DNA of 20,897 nt from an uncultured Burkholderiaceae bacterium (GTDB taxonomy: Bacteria > Pseudomonadota > Gammaproteobacteria > Burkholderiales > Burkholderiaceae). Each line of letters opens with the position of its first letter. Within the stretch, counting starts at the first letter, position 1. A model generated the notes under the pieces. It worked only from the letters and a program-made list of their open reading frames with translations, was not told the DNA's origin and made no database searches. Below, piece after piece: positions 6,970 through 13,329 of the stretch. The position numbers and the translations under genes are program-made. Location: assembly GCA_937871985.1 (NCBI GenBank), contig CALMPB010000351.1, forward strand, positions 1-20,897, given 5' to 3'.

Positions 6970-7848
6970 ATGGCAGGGACAAAGAAAGCGGCGGCCGGAA
7001 AGACAGCCGCCAAATCGCGCAGCGCCGCCAAGGCGGCGCCTTCCAGGCGGAAGACCGTTGCCTGGCCTGTTGCGCTGCCATCGTGCGTTGGCGTGGCCAT
7101 GGACGAAAACATTGCCGTGCTCACCTTGAACCGGCCGGAAAAGCGCAATGCGCTCAGCGACGACCTGGTGCTGGGCTTGCAGGCGTTTTTCTCGACGATT
7201 CCCGCGCATGTGCAGGGCGTCGTCGTGCATGGCGCCGGCGATAATTTCTGCGCCGGGCTGGATCTGAACGAGCTGAAAGAAACCACCACGGCGGAAAGCT
7301 TTGAAACCTCGGTGATCGGCCAGCGTTTGAACGACACTGTGCAGTTTTGCAAAGTGCCGGTCATTTCGGTGCTGCACGGTGCGGTCATCGGCGGCGGGCT
7401 GGAGTTGGCCGCCGCCACGCACATCCGCATCGCCGAGAAAACCGCCTATTACGCGCTGCCCGAGGGCACCCGCGGCATATTCCTGGGTTCGGGCGGCTCG
7501 GTGCGACTGCCGCGCCTGATCGGCGCCGCCACCGTCATCGACATGATGCTGTCGGGCCGGGTCTACGAAGCGCAGGAAGCGCACGAGCTGCTGCGGCTTA
7601 CGCAATACCTGGTCGAGCCGGGCGAAGGCCTGACCATGGGCATTGCCTTGGCGAAACGCATTGCCCGCAATGCTCCGTTGGCGAATTTCGCGGTCATCCA
7701 GGCCATTCCGCGCATCATGGAGCAAGACCCGCAAACCGGCCTGTTCACCGAAATGCTCATGGTGGGCGTGGCGCAGGGCGACGAAGAAGCCAAGCGGCGT
7801 TTGCGCGACTTCCTGGAGCGCAAGGCCGACAAGGTGAGGCGGGCGTGA
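6970..7848 (+). CDS. Enoyl-CoA hydratase/isomerase (crotonase) with Lys/Ala-rich N-terminal extension
   Basis: A 292-residue crotonase. The core begins around residue 40 and shows LTLNRPEKRNALS (51-63), the oxyanion-hole segments DNFCAGLDL (91-99) and GAVIGGGLELA (137-147). Glu145 and Glu165 match the two acid/base glutamates of enoyl-CoA hydratase, so hydration of a trans-2-enoyl-CoA is chemically plausible. The first 29 residues are almost only Ala, Lys, Gly, Ser, Thr and Arg, resembling histone H1-like tails; such an extension is not part of the crotonase fold. ATG at 6970 follows an AGAGAGAAAA purine stretch. The only internal Met start (Met44) would cut into the fold's first strand, so the tail is probably translated. 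Its TGA overlaps the next ATG by one base. Confidence 0.88.
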   Translation: MAGTKKAAAGKTAAKSRSAAKAAPSRRKTVAWPVALPSCVGVAMDENIAVLTLNRPEKRNALSDDLVLGLQAFFSTIPAHVQGVVVHGAGDNFCAGLDLNELKETTTAESFETSVIGQRLNDTVQFCKVPVISVLHGAVIGGGLELAAATHIRIAEKTAYYALPEGTRGIFLGSGGSVRLPRLIGAATVIDMMLSGRVYEAQEAHELLRLTQYLVEPGEGLTMGIALAKRIARNAPLANFAVIQAIPRIMEQDPQTGLFTEMLMVGVAQGDEEAKRRLRDFLERKADKVRRA

Positions 7849-9533
7849 TGAGCGCCGTTCCTGGCGCCACCATGGGCGAGGTGCTGCGCTTTCATGCCGG
7901 CCGTCGCCCCGACAAGCCGGCGTTCGAAACGCTGGACGGCCGCTCGCTGTCGTTCGGCCAGCTCAACCGCCGGGTGAATCGCCTGTGCGCGGCGCTGCAT
8001 CAATGGGGCTTGCGCAAGGGCGATCGCGTTGCGGTGTTGTCGCGCAATCGGCCGGAATACATGGAGGCCTTTGGTGTCTCCAAGGCTGGGTACATTGTCG
8101 TGCCGCTCAATTGGCGGCTGGCCGAGCAGGAGTTGCTCAAGCTGCTGGCGCATAGCGCGCCCGAAGTCCTGATCGTGGACGAGGCGTATCTGGATCTGGT
8201 GGATGGGTTGCGTGCGCAGTTGCCGGGCTTGCGACATTTTGTGAGCCTGGGGGCGCGGCGGGACGGCTGGGTTTCGTATGAAGCCTTGGTGGGCGAGCGT
8301 TCGGGCGAAGCTTTGGCCGGCGATACCGACTATGTGGCCGATGCGTTGGCTCAAGAGCCCGAGACTGAAGCGACCACCGGCGACGTGCTTTGCCTGGTGT
8401 ATACCAGCGGCACCACCGGGGCGCCCAAAGGCGTCATGCTGACGCATCGTGGCTTGATGGACAACTGCCGGGCCAGCGCGGTGGATTCCCTGGTCCTGAC
8501 CGAAGACGACTACGCTGTGGCGGTGATGCCGATGTTCCATGTGGGCGGCATGTGGTACCACTTGTTCCCGTGTTTCGCGTCGGGCGCCACCACGCTGCTG
8601 TTGCCGGAATTCGACCCTGGCGTCCTGCTGCGCGAGCTGGCGGCGCGCAAGGCTACCAATGTGCATGTGGTGCCGACCATGCTCAACGCCATGCTGAACC
8701 ACCCGCTTGCGCAATCCGTGGATCTGAGCCATTTGCGCTTGATGTTCTATGCCGCTTCGTCCATGCCCGCCGAGCTGCTGCGCCGAGCCATGCAATGTTT
8801 CAGGCAGTGCGGGTTCGTGCAGGGGTATGGCTCGACCGAAGCCGGCATGGTGACGGCGTTGTCGCCCGCCGATCATGTGCGCGCCAGCCAGCCGGGGGGC
8901 GAGCAGTTGTTGTCCTCCTGCGGCCGGGCCTTGCCGGGGCGCGAGGTGCGCATCTCGGAGGAGTCGGGCGCGGTATTGCCCCATGGCCGGATCGGCGAAA
9001 TCGAATCGCACAGCCCAGGGGCCATGGCCGGCTATTGGCATGACGCGGCGGCGACGGCACGGGTGCTGCGCGAGGGCTGGCTTAAAACCGGCGACTTGGG
9101 GCATATGGATGCCGAGGGCTATGTGTATTTGGTGGATCGCAAGAACGACATGGTCGTCACGGGCGGCGAAAACGTGTACCCCACCGAGGTCGAGGCCTTT
9201 TTCTATGAAGACCCGGACGTGCTGGAAGCGGCTGTATTCGGCGTGCCCGATCCGCAATGGGTGGAGCGCGTGGTGGCCGCCGTGGTGTTGCGCCCTGGCG
9301 TGACGCTTGACGAGCGGGAGCTTATACAGCGCCTTCGCGCCAGGCTGGCCGGATACAAATGCCCGAAAAATATCTTCTTCACCGACGATTTGCCGAAAAG
9401 CGGGGCGGGCAAAGTACTGCGTAAAGATCTGCGCAAGCAGTATGGCGGCGCGGCGGCTGGCGCGGGCGATATGCCGCAAGCCGCCACGGCGGGCGGCGGC
9501 CGTAAAGCCATGGAACCAGGGAGCAAGCCATGA
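7848..9533 (+). CDS. Acyl-CoA synthetase (class I adenylate-forming enzyme)
   Basis: A 561-residue AMP-forming acid:CoA ligase. It shows the phosphate loop YTSGTTGAPKG (185-195), GYGSTEAG (327-334), KTGDLG (413-418), the hinge block DRKNDMVVTGGENVYPTEVE (430-449) and the catalytic lysine Lys522 in PKSGAGKVLRKDL. All core residues are intact, so it should activate a carboxylic acid to its CoA thioester and feed the neighbouring crotonase and dehydrogenases. The start at 7848 gives the TGATG junction with the crotonase gene, and its last four bases overlap the next start. About 30 residues after the core form a Gly/Ala-rich tail. The chain type of the acid cannot be told. The open frame extends upstream to 7347, but that part is the crotonase gene read in another frame. 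Confidence 0.92.
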   Translation: MSAVPGATMGEVLRFHAGRRPDKPAFETLDGRSLSFGQLNRRVNRLCAALHQWGLRKGDRVAVLSRNRPEYMEAFGVSKAGYIVVPLNWRLAEQELLKLLAHSAPEVLIVDEAYLDLVDGLRAQLPGLRHFVSLGARRDGWVSYEALVGERSGEALAGDTDYVADALAQEPETEATTGDVLCLVYTSGTTGAPKGVMLTHRGLMDNCRASAVDSLVLTEDDYAVAVMPMFHVGGMWYHLFPCFASGATTLLLPEFDPGVLLRELAARKATNVHVVPTMLNAMLNHPLAQSVDLSHLRLMFYAASSMPAELLRRAMQCFRQCGFVQGYGSTEAGMVTALSPADHVRASQPGGEQLLSSCGRALPGREVRISEESGAVLPHGRIGEIESHSPGAMAGYWHDAAATARVLREGWLKTGDLGHMDAEGYVYLVDRKNDMVVTGGENVYPTEVEAFFYEDPDVLEAAVFGVPDPQWVERVVAAVVLRPGVTLDERELIQRLRARLAGYKCPKNIFFTDDLPKSGAGKVLRKDLRKQYGGAAAGAGDMPQAATAGGGRKAMEPGSKP

Positions 9534-10738
9534 GTTCACATTCACTTTCGTATGCGGATTCCGCGCACAGCGCCTTGCAGGCCGAATTCAGCACCGATGA
9601 AATGCGCGCCGAAGCCGAGGAGTTCCGCGGCTATGTGTCGCGCTGGGTCGACGAACGGCTGATTCCCCAGGCGCAGGCCGATGACGAGCGGGGCGAATTC
9701 TCCCACGAGCTGTTCAGGGAGCTGGGCGAACTGGGTTATTACGGCGTCATGTATCCGGAAAGCGTGGGCGGCAGCGGACTCAAATACCCCTACACCTGCT
9801 TTACCGTGTTGTGCGACGAGCTGGCGCGAGGCTCCCTGGGTTTTGCCGCCGGGGTCTGCATGCATGGCTCCACGGCCACGCACACCATATTCCAGTGGGG
9901 CAGCGAGGCCCTGCACGAAAAATTCCTGAAGCCCGCGCTGCGGGGCGAGAAGGTTGGCGCATTCGCCATTACCGAGCCTAACTCCGGTTCCGACGTGGCC
10001 TCGCTGCGCACCAAGGCAACCCGGGTGGACGGCGGTTACGTGCTGAACGGCACGAAGATATTCACCAGCAACGGCACGGTCGCCGATTTCATTACCGTCG
10101 TGGCGACGGTGGATCCGTCCAAAGGCCTCAAGGGCCTGGACTTGTTCTTGGTGGACACGTCCACGCCGGGCTTTTCGGTGGGCCGGCGCCTGGAAAAGTT
10201 CTGCGCGCATAGTTCGGATACGGCGGAGCTGGTGTTCGAGAATGTGTTCGTGCCGGACGAATGCCACCTCAACGACGGGGCCGCGGGCGGTTTCCTGAAT
10301 GCCTATAAGGCGCTGACGGTGGATCGGATCTTTACCGCGGCGCTGGCCCTGGGCAACGGGCGCGCCGCCTACGACGCGGCCCTGAAGTACGCCGGCGAGC
10401 GCAGCCAGTTCGGCCAACCCATCGGCAAGTTCCAGGCCGTGCAGTTCAAGCTGGTGGACATGCTGGCCAAGCTGGAGCAGGCAAGGCTGTATACCTATCA
10501 TGCGGCGGCCCTGGCCGACCAAGGGCTGCCGATTACGACCGAGGCGGCGTTGTCGAAAGTGATTGCCGGCGAGGGCTGCCACGAGGTCTGCCAAATGGCC
10601 ATGTCGATTTTCGGCGGCTACGGTTTGATGAGCGAGTTTCCGGTGCAGCGGTTCTTGCGCGATTCGTTTTTCCCATTGGTGGGCGGCGGCACCAGCGACA
10701 TCATGCGCCTGATCGTGGCGCGCCAGTTGGGGTTTTGA
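9530..10738 (+). CDS. Acyl-CoA dehydrogenase with atypical catalytic base position
   Basis: A 402-residue FAD-dependent acyl-CoA dehydrogenase of normal length. Flavin and substrate motifs are clear: AFAITEPNSGSDVASL (144-159), KIFTSNG (176-182), RSQFGQPIGKFQAVQFKLVDM (291-311), IFGGYGLMSEFPVQRFLRD (360-378). In most members the base is Glu in a YEGT motif; here that site is GGGT (Gly386), as in isovaleryl-CoA dehydrogenase. That enzyme instead uses a Glu on helix G (LDLER), and the corresponding residue here is Asp265 (LTVDR). It should oxidise an acyl-CoA made by the ligase whose gene it overlaps by 4 nt (ATGA), passing electrons to ETF. A dehydrogenase using Asp265, or a non-oxidative relative such as the desulfinase-type enzymes, are both possible. 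Confidence 0.9.
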   Translation: MSSHSLSYADSAHSALQAEFSTDEMRAEAEEFRGYVSRWVDERLIPQAQADDERGEFSHELFRELGELGYYGVMYPESVGGSGLKYPYTCFTVLCDELARGSLGFAAGVCMHGSTATHTIFQWGSEALHEKFLKPALRGEKVGAFAITEPNSGSDVASLRTKATRVDGGYVLNGTKIFTSNGTVADFITVVATVDPSKGLKGLDLFLVDTSTPGFSVGRRLEKFCAHSSDTAELVFENVFVPDECHLNDGAAGGFLNAYKALTVDRIFTAALALGNGRAAYDAALKYAGERSQFGQPIGKFQAVQFKLVDMLAKLEQARLYTYHAAALADQGLPITTEAALSKVIAGEGCHEVCQMAMSIFGGYGLMSEFPVQRFLRDSFFPLVGGGTSDIMRLIVARQLGF

Positions 10739-10756
10739 CGCGGTAAAGAAGTAATG

Positions 10757-10795
10757 CGGGCTTTTGCGGCAATGCCCGATAGGGCCGAAAGCCCG
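10757..10795 (+). other. Nested inverted repeat between the ACAD gene and the binding-protein gene
   Basis: Perfect 8-bp arms CGGGCTTT (10757-10764) and AAAGCCCG (10788-10795) enclose a second hairpin, GCCC-GATA-GGGC (10774-10785). It starts 18 nt after the ACAD stop. There is no T-tract directly after the outer arm, so a simple intrinsic terminator is not certain; attenuation or mRNA 3'-end protection between the catabolic genes and the binding-protein gene are alternatives. Confidence 0.5.
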
Positions 10796-10843
10796 GAAGT
10801 TCCTTGGAAGGTTGATTGTTGAATAAAAAATCAGGAGACATAC

Positions 10844-11983
10844 ATGTTGAAGATCGAGAAGAATTTGTTGGTGCTTGCCATGGCGATGGCTTTGCCGCTG
10901 GCGGCGCAAGCCGACGTAAAGGTCGGTGTCATCGTGGGCGAGACGGGGCCTGGGGCTTCGCTGGGCATTCCGTATAAGAATGCGTTTTCCGTCATGCCCA
11001 AGACATTGGGCGGTGAGCCTGTCCAATACATCATCGTCGACGACCACACTGACACCAGCCAGGCGGTCAAGCAGGCCCGCAAGCTGATCGAGCAGGACAA
11101 GGTGGACCTGGTCATCGGTTCGAGCAGCGTGCCGACCTGCATTGCCGTGGCCGAAGTGGCGCAGGAATTGAAGACGCCGCAGATTGCCTTGTCGCCGTCG
11201 CCGATCACGCCGGACAAGAACCCGTGGATGTATTCCGTGCCCCAGCCCATGAACATCGCCATGAAGCCCATTGTGGAGAACATGAAAAAGCACGGCATCA
11301 AGAAGGTGGCGTATCTGGGGTTCTCGGACTCCTGGGGCGACCTCGTTCTATCGGGCTTCAATCACAACATCAAGGGCTCGGACATTACCGTGGTCGCCAA
11401 CGAGCGCTATGCGCGCAACGACACCAGCGTGGCCGGCCAGGTGCTGAAGCTCATTGCCTCCAAGCCCGATGCCATTTTGCTGGGCGGTTCGGGCACGCCC
11501 GCCGCGCTGCCGCATGCCACGCTGCGCGAGCGCGGCTACAAGGGGCCCATTTATAACAATCCGGCCATCATCAACAACGACTTCCTGCGCGTTGGCGGCA
11601 AGTCTGTGGAGGGCGCCTATGCCGTGACGGGCCCGGTGATGGTGGCTGAACAGCTGCCCGACAGCAACCCCATCAAAAAGGTGGCTATGGACTTTACGCA
11701 AGCGTATGAAAAGGCCTACGGCCCCGGCACGCGCAATGCGTTCTCGGCCTATTCGTGGGACGCCTATCTATTGGCCGACCAGGCCGTGGCCGCCGCGGTC
11801 AAGAAAGCCAAGCCTGGCACCCCCGAGTTCCGCACTGCGCTGCGCGATGCGCTGGAAGCCAGCAAGGAAGTGGTCGGCACGCATGCCGTGTACAACATGA
11901 GCAAGACCGACCACACCGGCGTGGACGACCGTTCCAGCGTCCTGGTCCAGATCGAAAACGGCAAGTGGAAGTTGGTCAAGTAG
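10844..11983 (+). CDS. ABC transporter periplasmic substrate-binding protein, branched-chain amino acid (LivK) type
   Basis: A 379-residue exported binding protein. Residues 1-23 are a signal peptide (two lysines, hydrophobic core, AQA before Asp24). The mature protein begins DVKVGVIVGETGPGASLG, the start of the periplasmic-binding fold type I of family 6, and continues with DDHTDTSQAVKQARKLIEQDKVD and a hinge around KKVAYLGFSDSWGDL. Such proteins deliver amino acids, aromatic acids or short amides to LivHMGF-type permeases. No permease or ATPase gene is adjacent, so it must work with a transporter encoded elsewhere. AGGAG lies 8 nt before the ATG. The gene ends in a strong terminator. Its place after the acyl-CoA genes suggests uptake of the pathway substrate; this is inference. 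Confidence 0.9.
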   Translation: MLKIEKNLLVLAMAMALPLAAQADVKVGVIVGETGPGASLGIPYKNAFSVMPKTLGGEPVQYIIVDDHTDTSQAVKQARKLIEQDKVDLVIGSSSVPTCIAVAEVAQELKTPQIALSPSPITPDKNPWMYSVPQPMNIAMKPIVENMKKHGIKKVAYLGFSDSWGDLVLSGFNHNIKGSDITVVANERYARNDTSVAGQVLKLIASKPDAILLGGSGTPAALPHATLRERGYKGPIYNNPAIINNDFLRVGGKSVEGAYAVTGPVMVAEQLPDSNPIKKVAMDFTQAYEKAYGPGTRNAFSAYSWDAYLLADQAVAAAVKKAKPGTPEFRTALRDALEASKEVVGTHAVYNMSKTDHTGVDDRSSVLVQIENGKWKLVK

Positions 11984-12011
11984 TACCGCAGCACTCTCTT
12001 CCGTTAGGGTT

Positions 12012-12037
12012 CCGCGCCGCAAGGCGCGGTTTTTTTT
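12012..12037 (+). terminator. Rho-independent terminator of the binding-protein gene
   Basis: CCGCGCC-GCAA-GGCGCGG forms a perfect 7-bp GC stem with a GNRA loop, followed by eight Ts. It begins 28 nt after the stop codon at 11983. It lies between convergent genes, 13 bp from the end of the antitoxin gene, but only the plus orientation has the T-tract. Confidence 0.95.
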
Positions 12038-12049
12038 CTTGGGAGGCAT

Positions 12050-12421
12050 CTAGCCCGGCAGGCGCACGTCCACAAGGATTTCCGAATAGGGGGCAAAGAC
12101 TTGTCCTCTGCCGCCTTGCTCTTTTTCTATCACTTGCCATTCAATCAGCTTGCTGATGTCGTCATGCACATTTTTGTAGTCGCGCCCAAGCAGGCGTGCC
12201 AGCTCGGCGATGGAAGCGGGCCCGTTTTGCCGCAGAGTGGTCAGGAGCTCCCAGCGGCGCGGCGTAAATATGGCAAATAACTGGCCAACATCGGCGAAGC
12301 CGACGCTGAAGTACGGATCCACCTTTTCGCCGCGTTCCAGCGCCTTCATTGTGCCGGCCACCCGCTTCAGCGCCGTTGAGGGCGGCTCCCCAACCTTTAC
12401 GTGCAAAGTACGGTTTTTCAT
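12050..12421 (-). CDS. tumA: Winged-helix antitoxin/transcriptional regulator, TumA-like
   Basis: A 123-residue DNA-binding protein. The C-terminal half is a winged helix-turn-helix (residues 50-100: FTPRRWELLTTLRQNG, then IAELARLLGRDYKNVHDDI and the wing IEKEQGGRGQVF), as in the HVO_A0114/MarR-like antitoxins that accompany TumE-family toxins. The start codon overlaps the stop of the upstream toxin gene by 4 nt (ATGA on the minus strand), so the pair is translationally coupled, toxin first. It probably neutralises the toxin and represses the promoter through the palindrome at 12717-12741. The toxin-first order is less usual among type II systems. The fold is clear; the antitoxin role rests on the partner. 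Confidence 0.8.
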   Translation of the reverse strand: MKNRTLHVKVGEPPSTALKRVAGTMKALERGEKVDPYFSVGFADVGQLFAIFTPRRWELLTTLRQNGPASIAELARLLGRDYKNVHDDISKLIEWQVIEKEQGGRGQVFAPYSEILVDVRLPG

Positions 12422-12696
12422 GGCTTGGCTCCTTCTACATCAGCCAGAAAGTCAGCGATCAGTTGATCAGGATTTGTAAACATATAAGGCAATTCGATAT
12501 TGCCGATATGTTTATGATCACCCTTGCCGCGTTCGTTGTCGTAGCCGATGACTCGCCGGCTATCCACGATATATGCCAGACGATATTTGTACGGATGTTC
12601 CGAAGGCGGTGTTGGCTGCGGAAGGTGCCAGATGATGGCTTCGATGACGCCCGATCCGTAAACGATGCGGCTGCGATGCACTAGGACGGCTTTCAT
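12418..12696 (-). CDS. tumE: TumE-family toxin (DUF6516-like)
   Basis: A 92-residue protein resembling the small DUF6516/TumE toxins: an N-terminal strand with MKAVLVHRSRI, a central block YRLAYIVDSRRVIGYDNERGKGDHKHIG, and a C-terminal helix with LIADFLADVEG. The conserved YDNERGKGDH-H segment is the recognisable feature. How these toxins act is not something I can state from sequence. The ATG at 12696 is preferred over a TTG at 12702, which lies in the predicted -10 element. There is no Shine-Dalgarno and the predicted transcript starts at or next to the ATG, so translation may be leaderless. Codon use and base composition are less GC-rich than in the neighbouring catabolic genes, consistent with acquisition. 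Confidence 0.75.
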   Translation of the reverse strand: MKAVLVHRSRIVYGSGVIEAIIWHLPQPTPPSEHPYKYRLAYIVDSRRVIGYDNERGKGDHKHIGNIELPYMFTNPDQLIADFLADVEGAKP

Positions 12697-12701
12697 TTTC
12701 A

Positions 12702-12730
12702 ATTAGGCCATAGCCTGAATATGGTGTCAA
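12702..12730 (-). promoter_or_regulatory. Predicted promoter of the tumE-tumA operon
   Basis: On the minus strand TTGACA (12730-12725) is a perfect -35. After a 17-bp spacer comes CCTAAT (12707-12702), matching TATAAT at four positions. Transcription would start near 12696-12694, the ATG of tumE. Motif-based inference; the -35 sits in the centre of the palindrome described separately. Confidence 0.55.
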
Positions 12731-12741
12731 GAACCATATTC
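12717..12741. promoter_or_regulatory. Palindromic operator of the toxin-antitoxin operon
   Basis: Perfect 9-bp inverted repeats GAATATGGT (12717-12725) and ACCATATTC (12733-12741), separated by 7 bp. The predicted -35 hexamer overlaps the spacer, so a dimeric winged-helix antitoxin bound here would block RNA polymerase. Autoregulation by TumA, alone or with TumE, is the likely function. Confidence 0.65.
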
Positions 12742-12752
12742 GGGTTTGATGA

Positions 12753-12787
12753 GAGGAGGCGATAAATATAGGGTTTATCGCCTCCTC
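12753..12787. repeat. Perfect 14-bp inverted repeat upstream of the toxin-antitoxin operon
   Basis: GAGGAGGCGATAAA (12753-12766) and TTTATCGCCTCCTC (12774-12787) flank a 7-nt loop. The hairpin is strong on either strand, but neither side is followed by a T-tract. It lies between the end of the hslVU operon (stop at 12910) and the tumE promoter. The flanks 12742-12752 and 12788-12909 show no gene I can support. Possible roles: factor-dependent terminator for hslVU, small RNA, or a mobile-element footprint. Confidence 0.7.
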
Positions 12788-12909
12788 CATATAGTGCAGA
12801 TGCGTGGCTTTATCCGTTGACGTTTGTACGCAATAAGGCTGTTCGGATTGCGTCGTCCAGCGAGTTCGGTGGCTGGGCTTGGGCTAGTGGCAACTGGCGA
12901 AGGCCTGTT

Positions 12910-13302
12910 TCAGGACGCGGAGGGAATGACCGTGGAAGCCCAGGCCAGCAACTGCCAGCGGCCGTCGCGTTTTATCCAGACCGTCTGGAAAAGGTTGTTG
13001 AGATTCTTGAGCGTGTCATTGACGATCACCTCGATGCGCGCCTGGCCGTGCATGAGCGCGATATCGCCGTAAAAGCTGCTGCGGGTATTGCTTCGCTCGA
13101 TGGCCACATATTTGGCTTTACGGTTGCGCAGGGCCTCGATGTACTGGCTTTTGTTGTCGACGCTGGCGGACGAGTGAGTATAGACAAGCTCGTCCGCCAG
13201 CAGGCGATCCAGGGCCTCCAGGTCGCCGGCCAGCATGGCCTTGCAGCGTTCGTCATCGGCCTGGTTCAGCGCTTTTTCGTTGTCGTCGTGCTGAGTGGTC
13301 AT
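12910..13302 (-). CDS. NTF2-like / SnoaL-like domain protein (DUF4440 type)
   Basis: A 130-residue single-domain protein with the alpha+beta cone of the NTF2-like superfamily: an N-terminal helix (DDERCKAMLAGDLEALDRLLADELVYTHSS), a central DNKSQYIEALRNRK helix, and C-terminal strands ending WIKRDGRWQLLAWAST. No catalytic residues can be assigned; family members include ketosteroid-isomerase-like enzymes and binding proteins. AAGGAG lies about 8 nt upstream of the ATG. It begins 27 bp after hslU on the same strand, so it is probably the last gene of the heat-shock operon. A stress role is inferred from position only. Confidence 0.82.
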   Translation of the reverse strand: MTTQHDDNEKALNQADDERCKAMLAGDLEALDRLLADELVYTHSSASVDNKSQYIEALRNRKAKYVAIERSNTRSSFYGDIALMHGQARIEVIVNDTLKNLNNLFQTVWIKRDGRWQLLAWASTVIPSAS

Positions 13303-13329
13303 TGCCTTCGCTCCTTGAGTGCGTGCGTT

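Noticed and set aside
7347..7847. Upstream extension of the acyl-CoA synthetase frame
   Set aside because: These 167 codons overlap the crotonase gene, have no ligase similarity, and the TGATG junction at 7846-7850 gives a standard coupled start.
7563..9545. 660-codon minus-strand open frame opposite the acyl-CoA synthetase
   Set aside because: Arg/His/Gln-rich translation without a recognisable domain; the plus strand carries an intact ligase with all motifs.
9542..11293. 583-codon minus-strand open frame opposite the acyl-CoA dehydrogenase and binding protein
   Set aside because: It crosses two well-supported plus-strand genes and the hairpin between them; the translation is His/Arg/Gln-rich shadow sequence.
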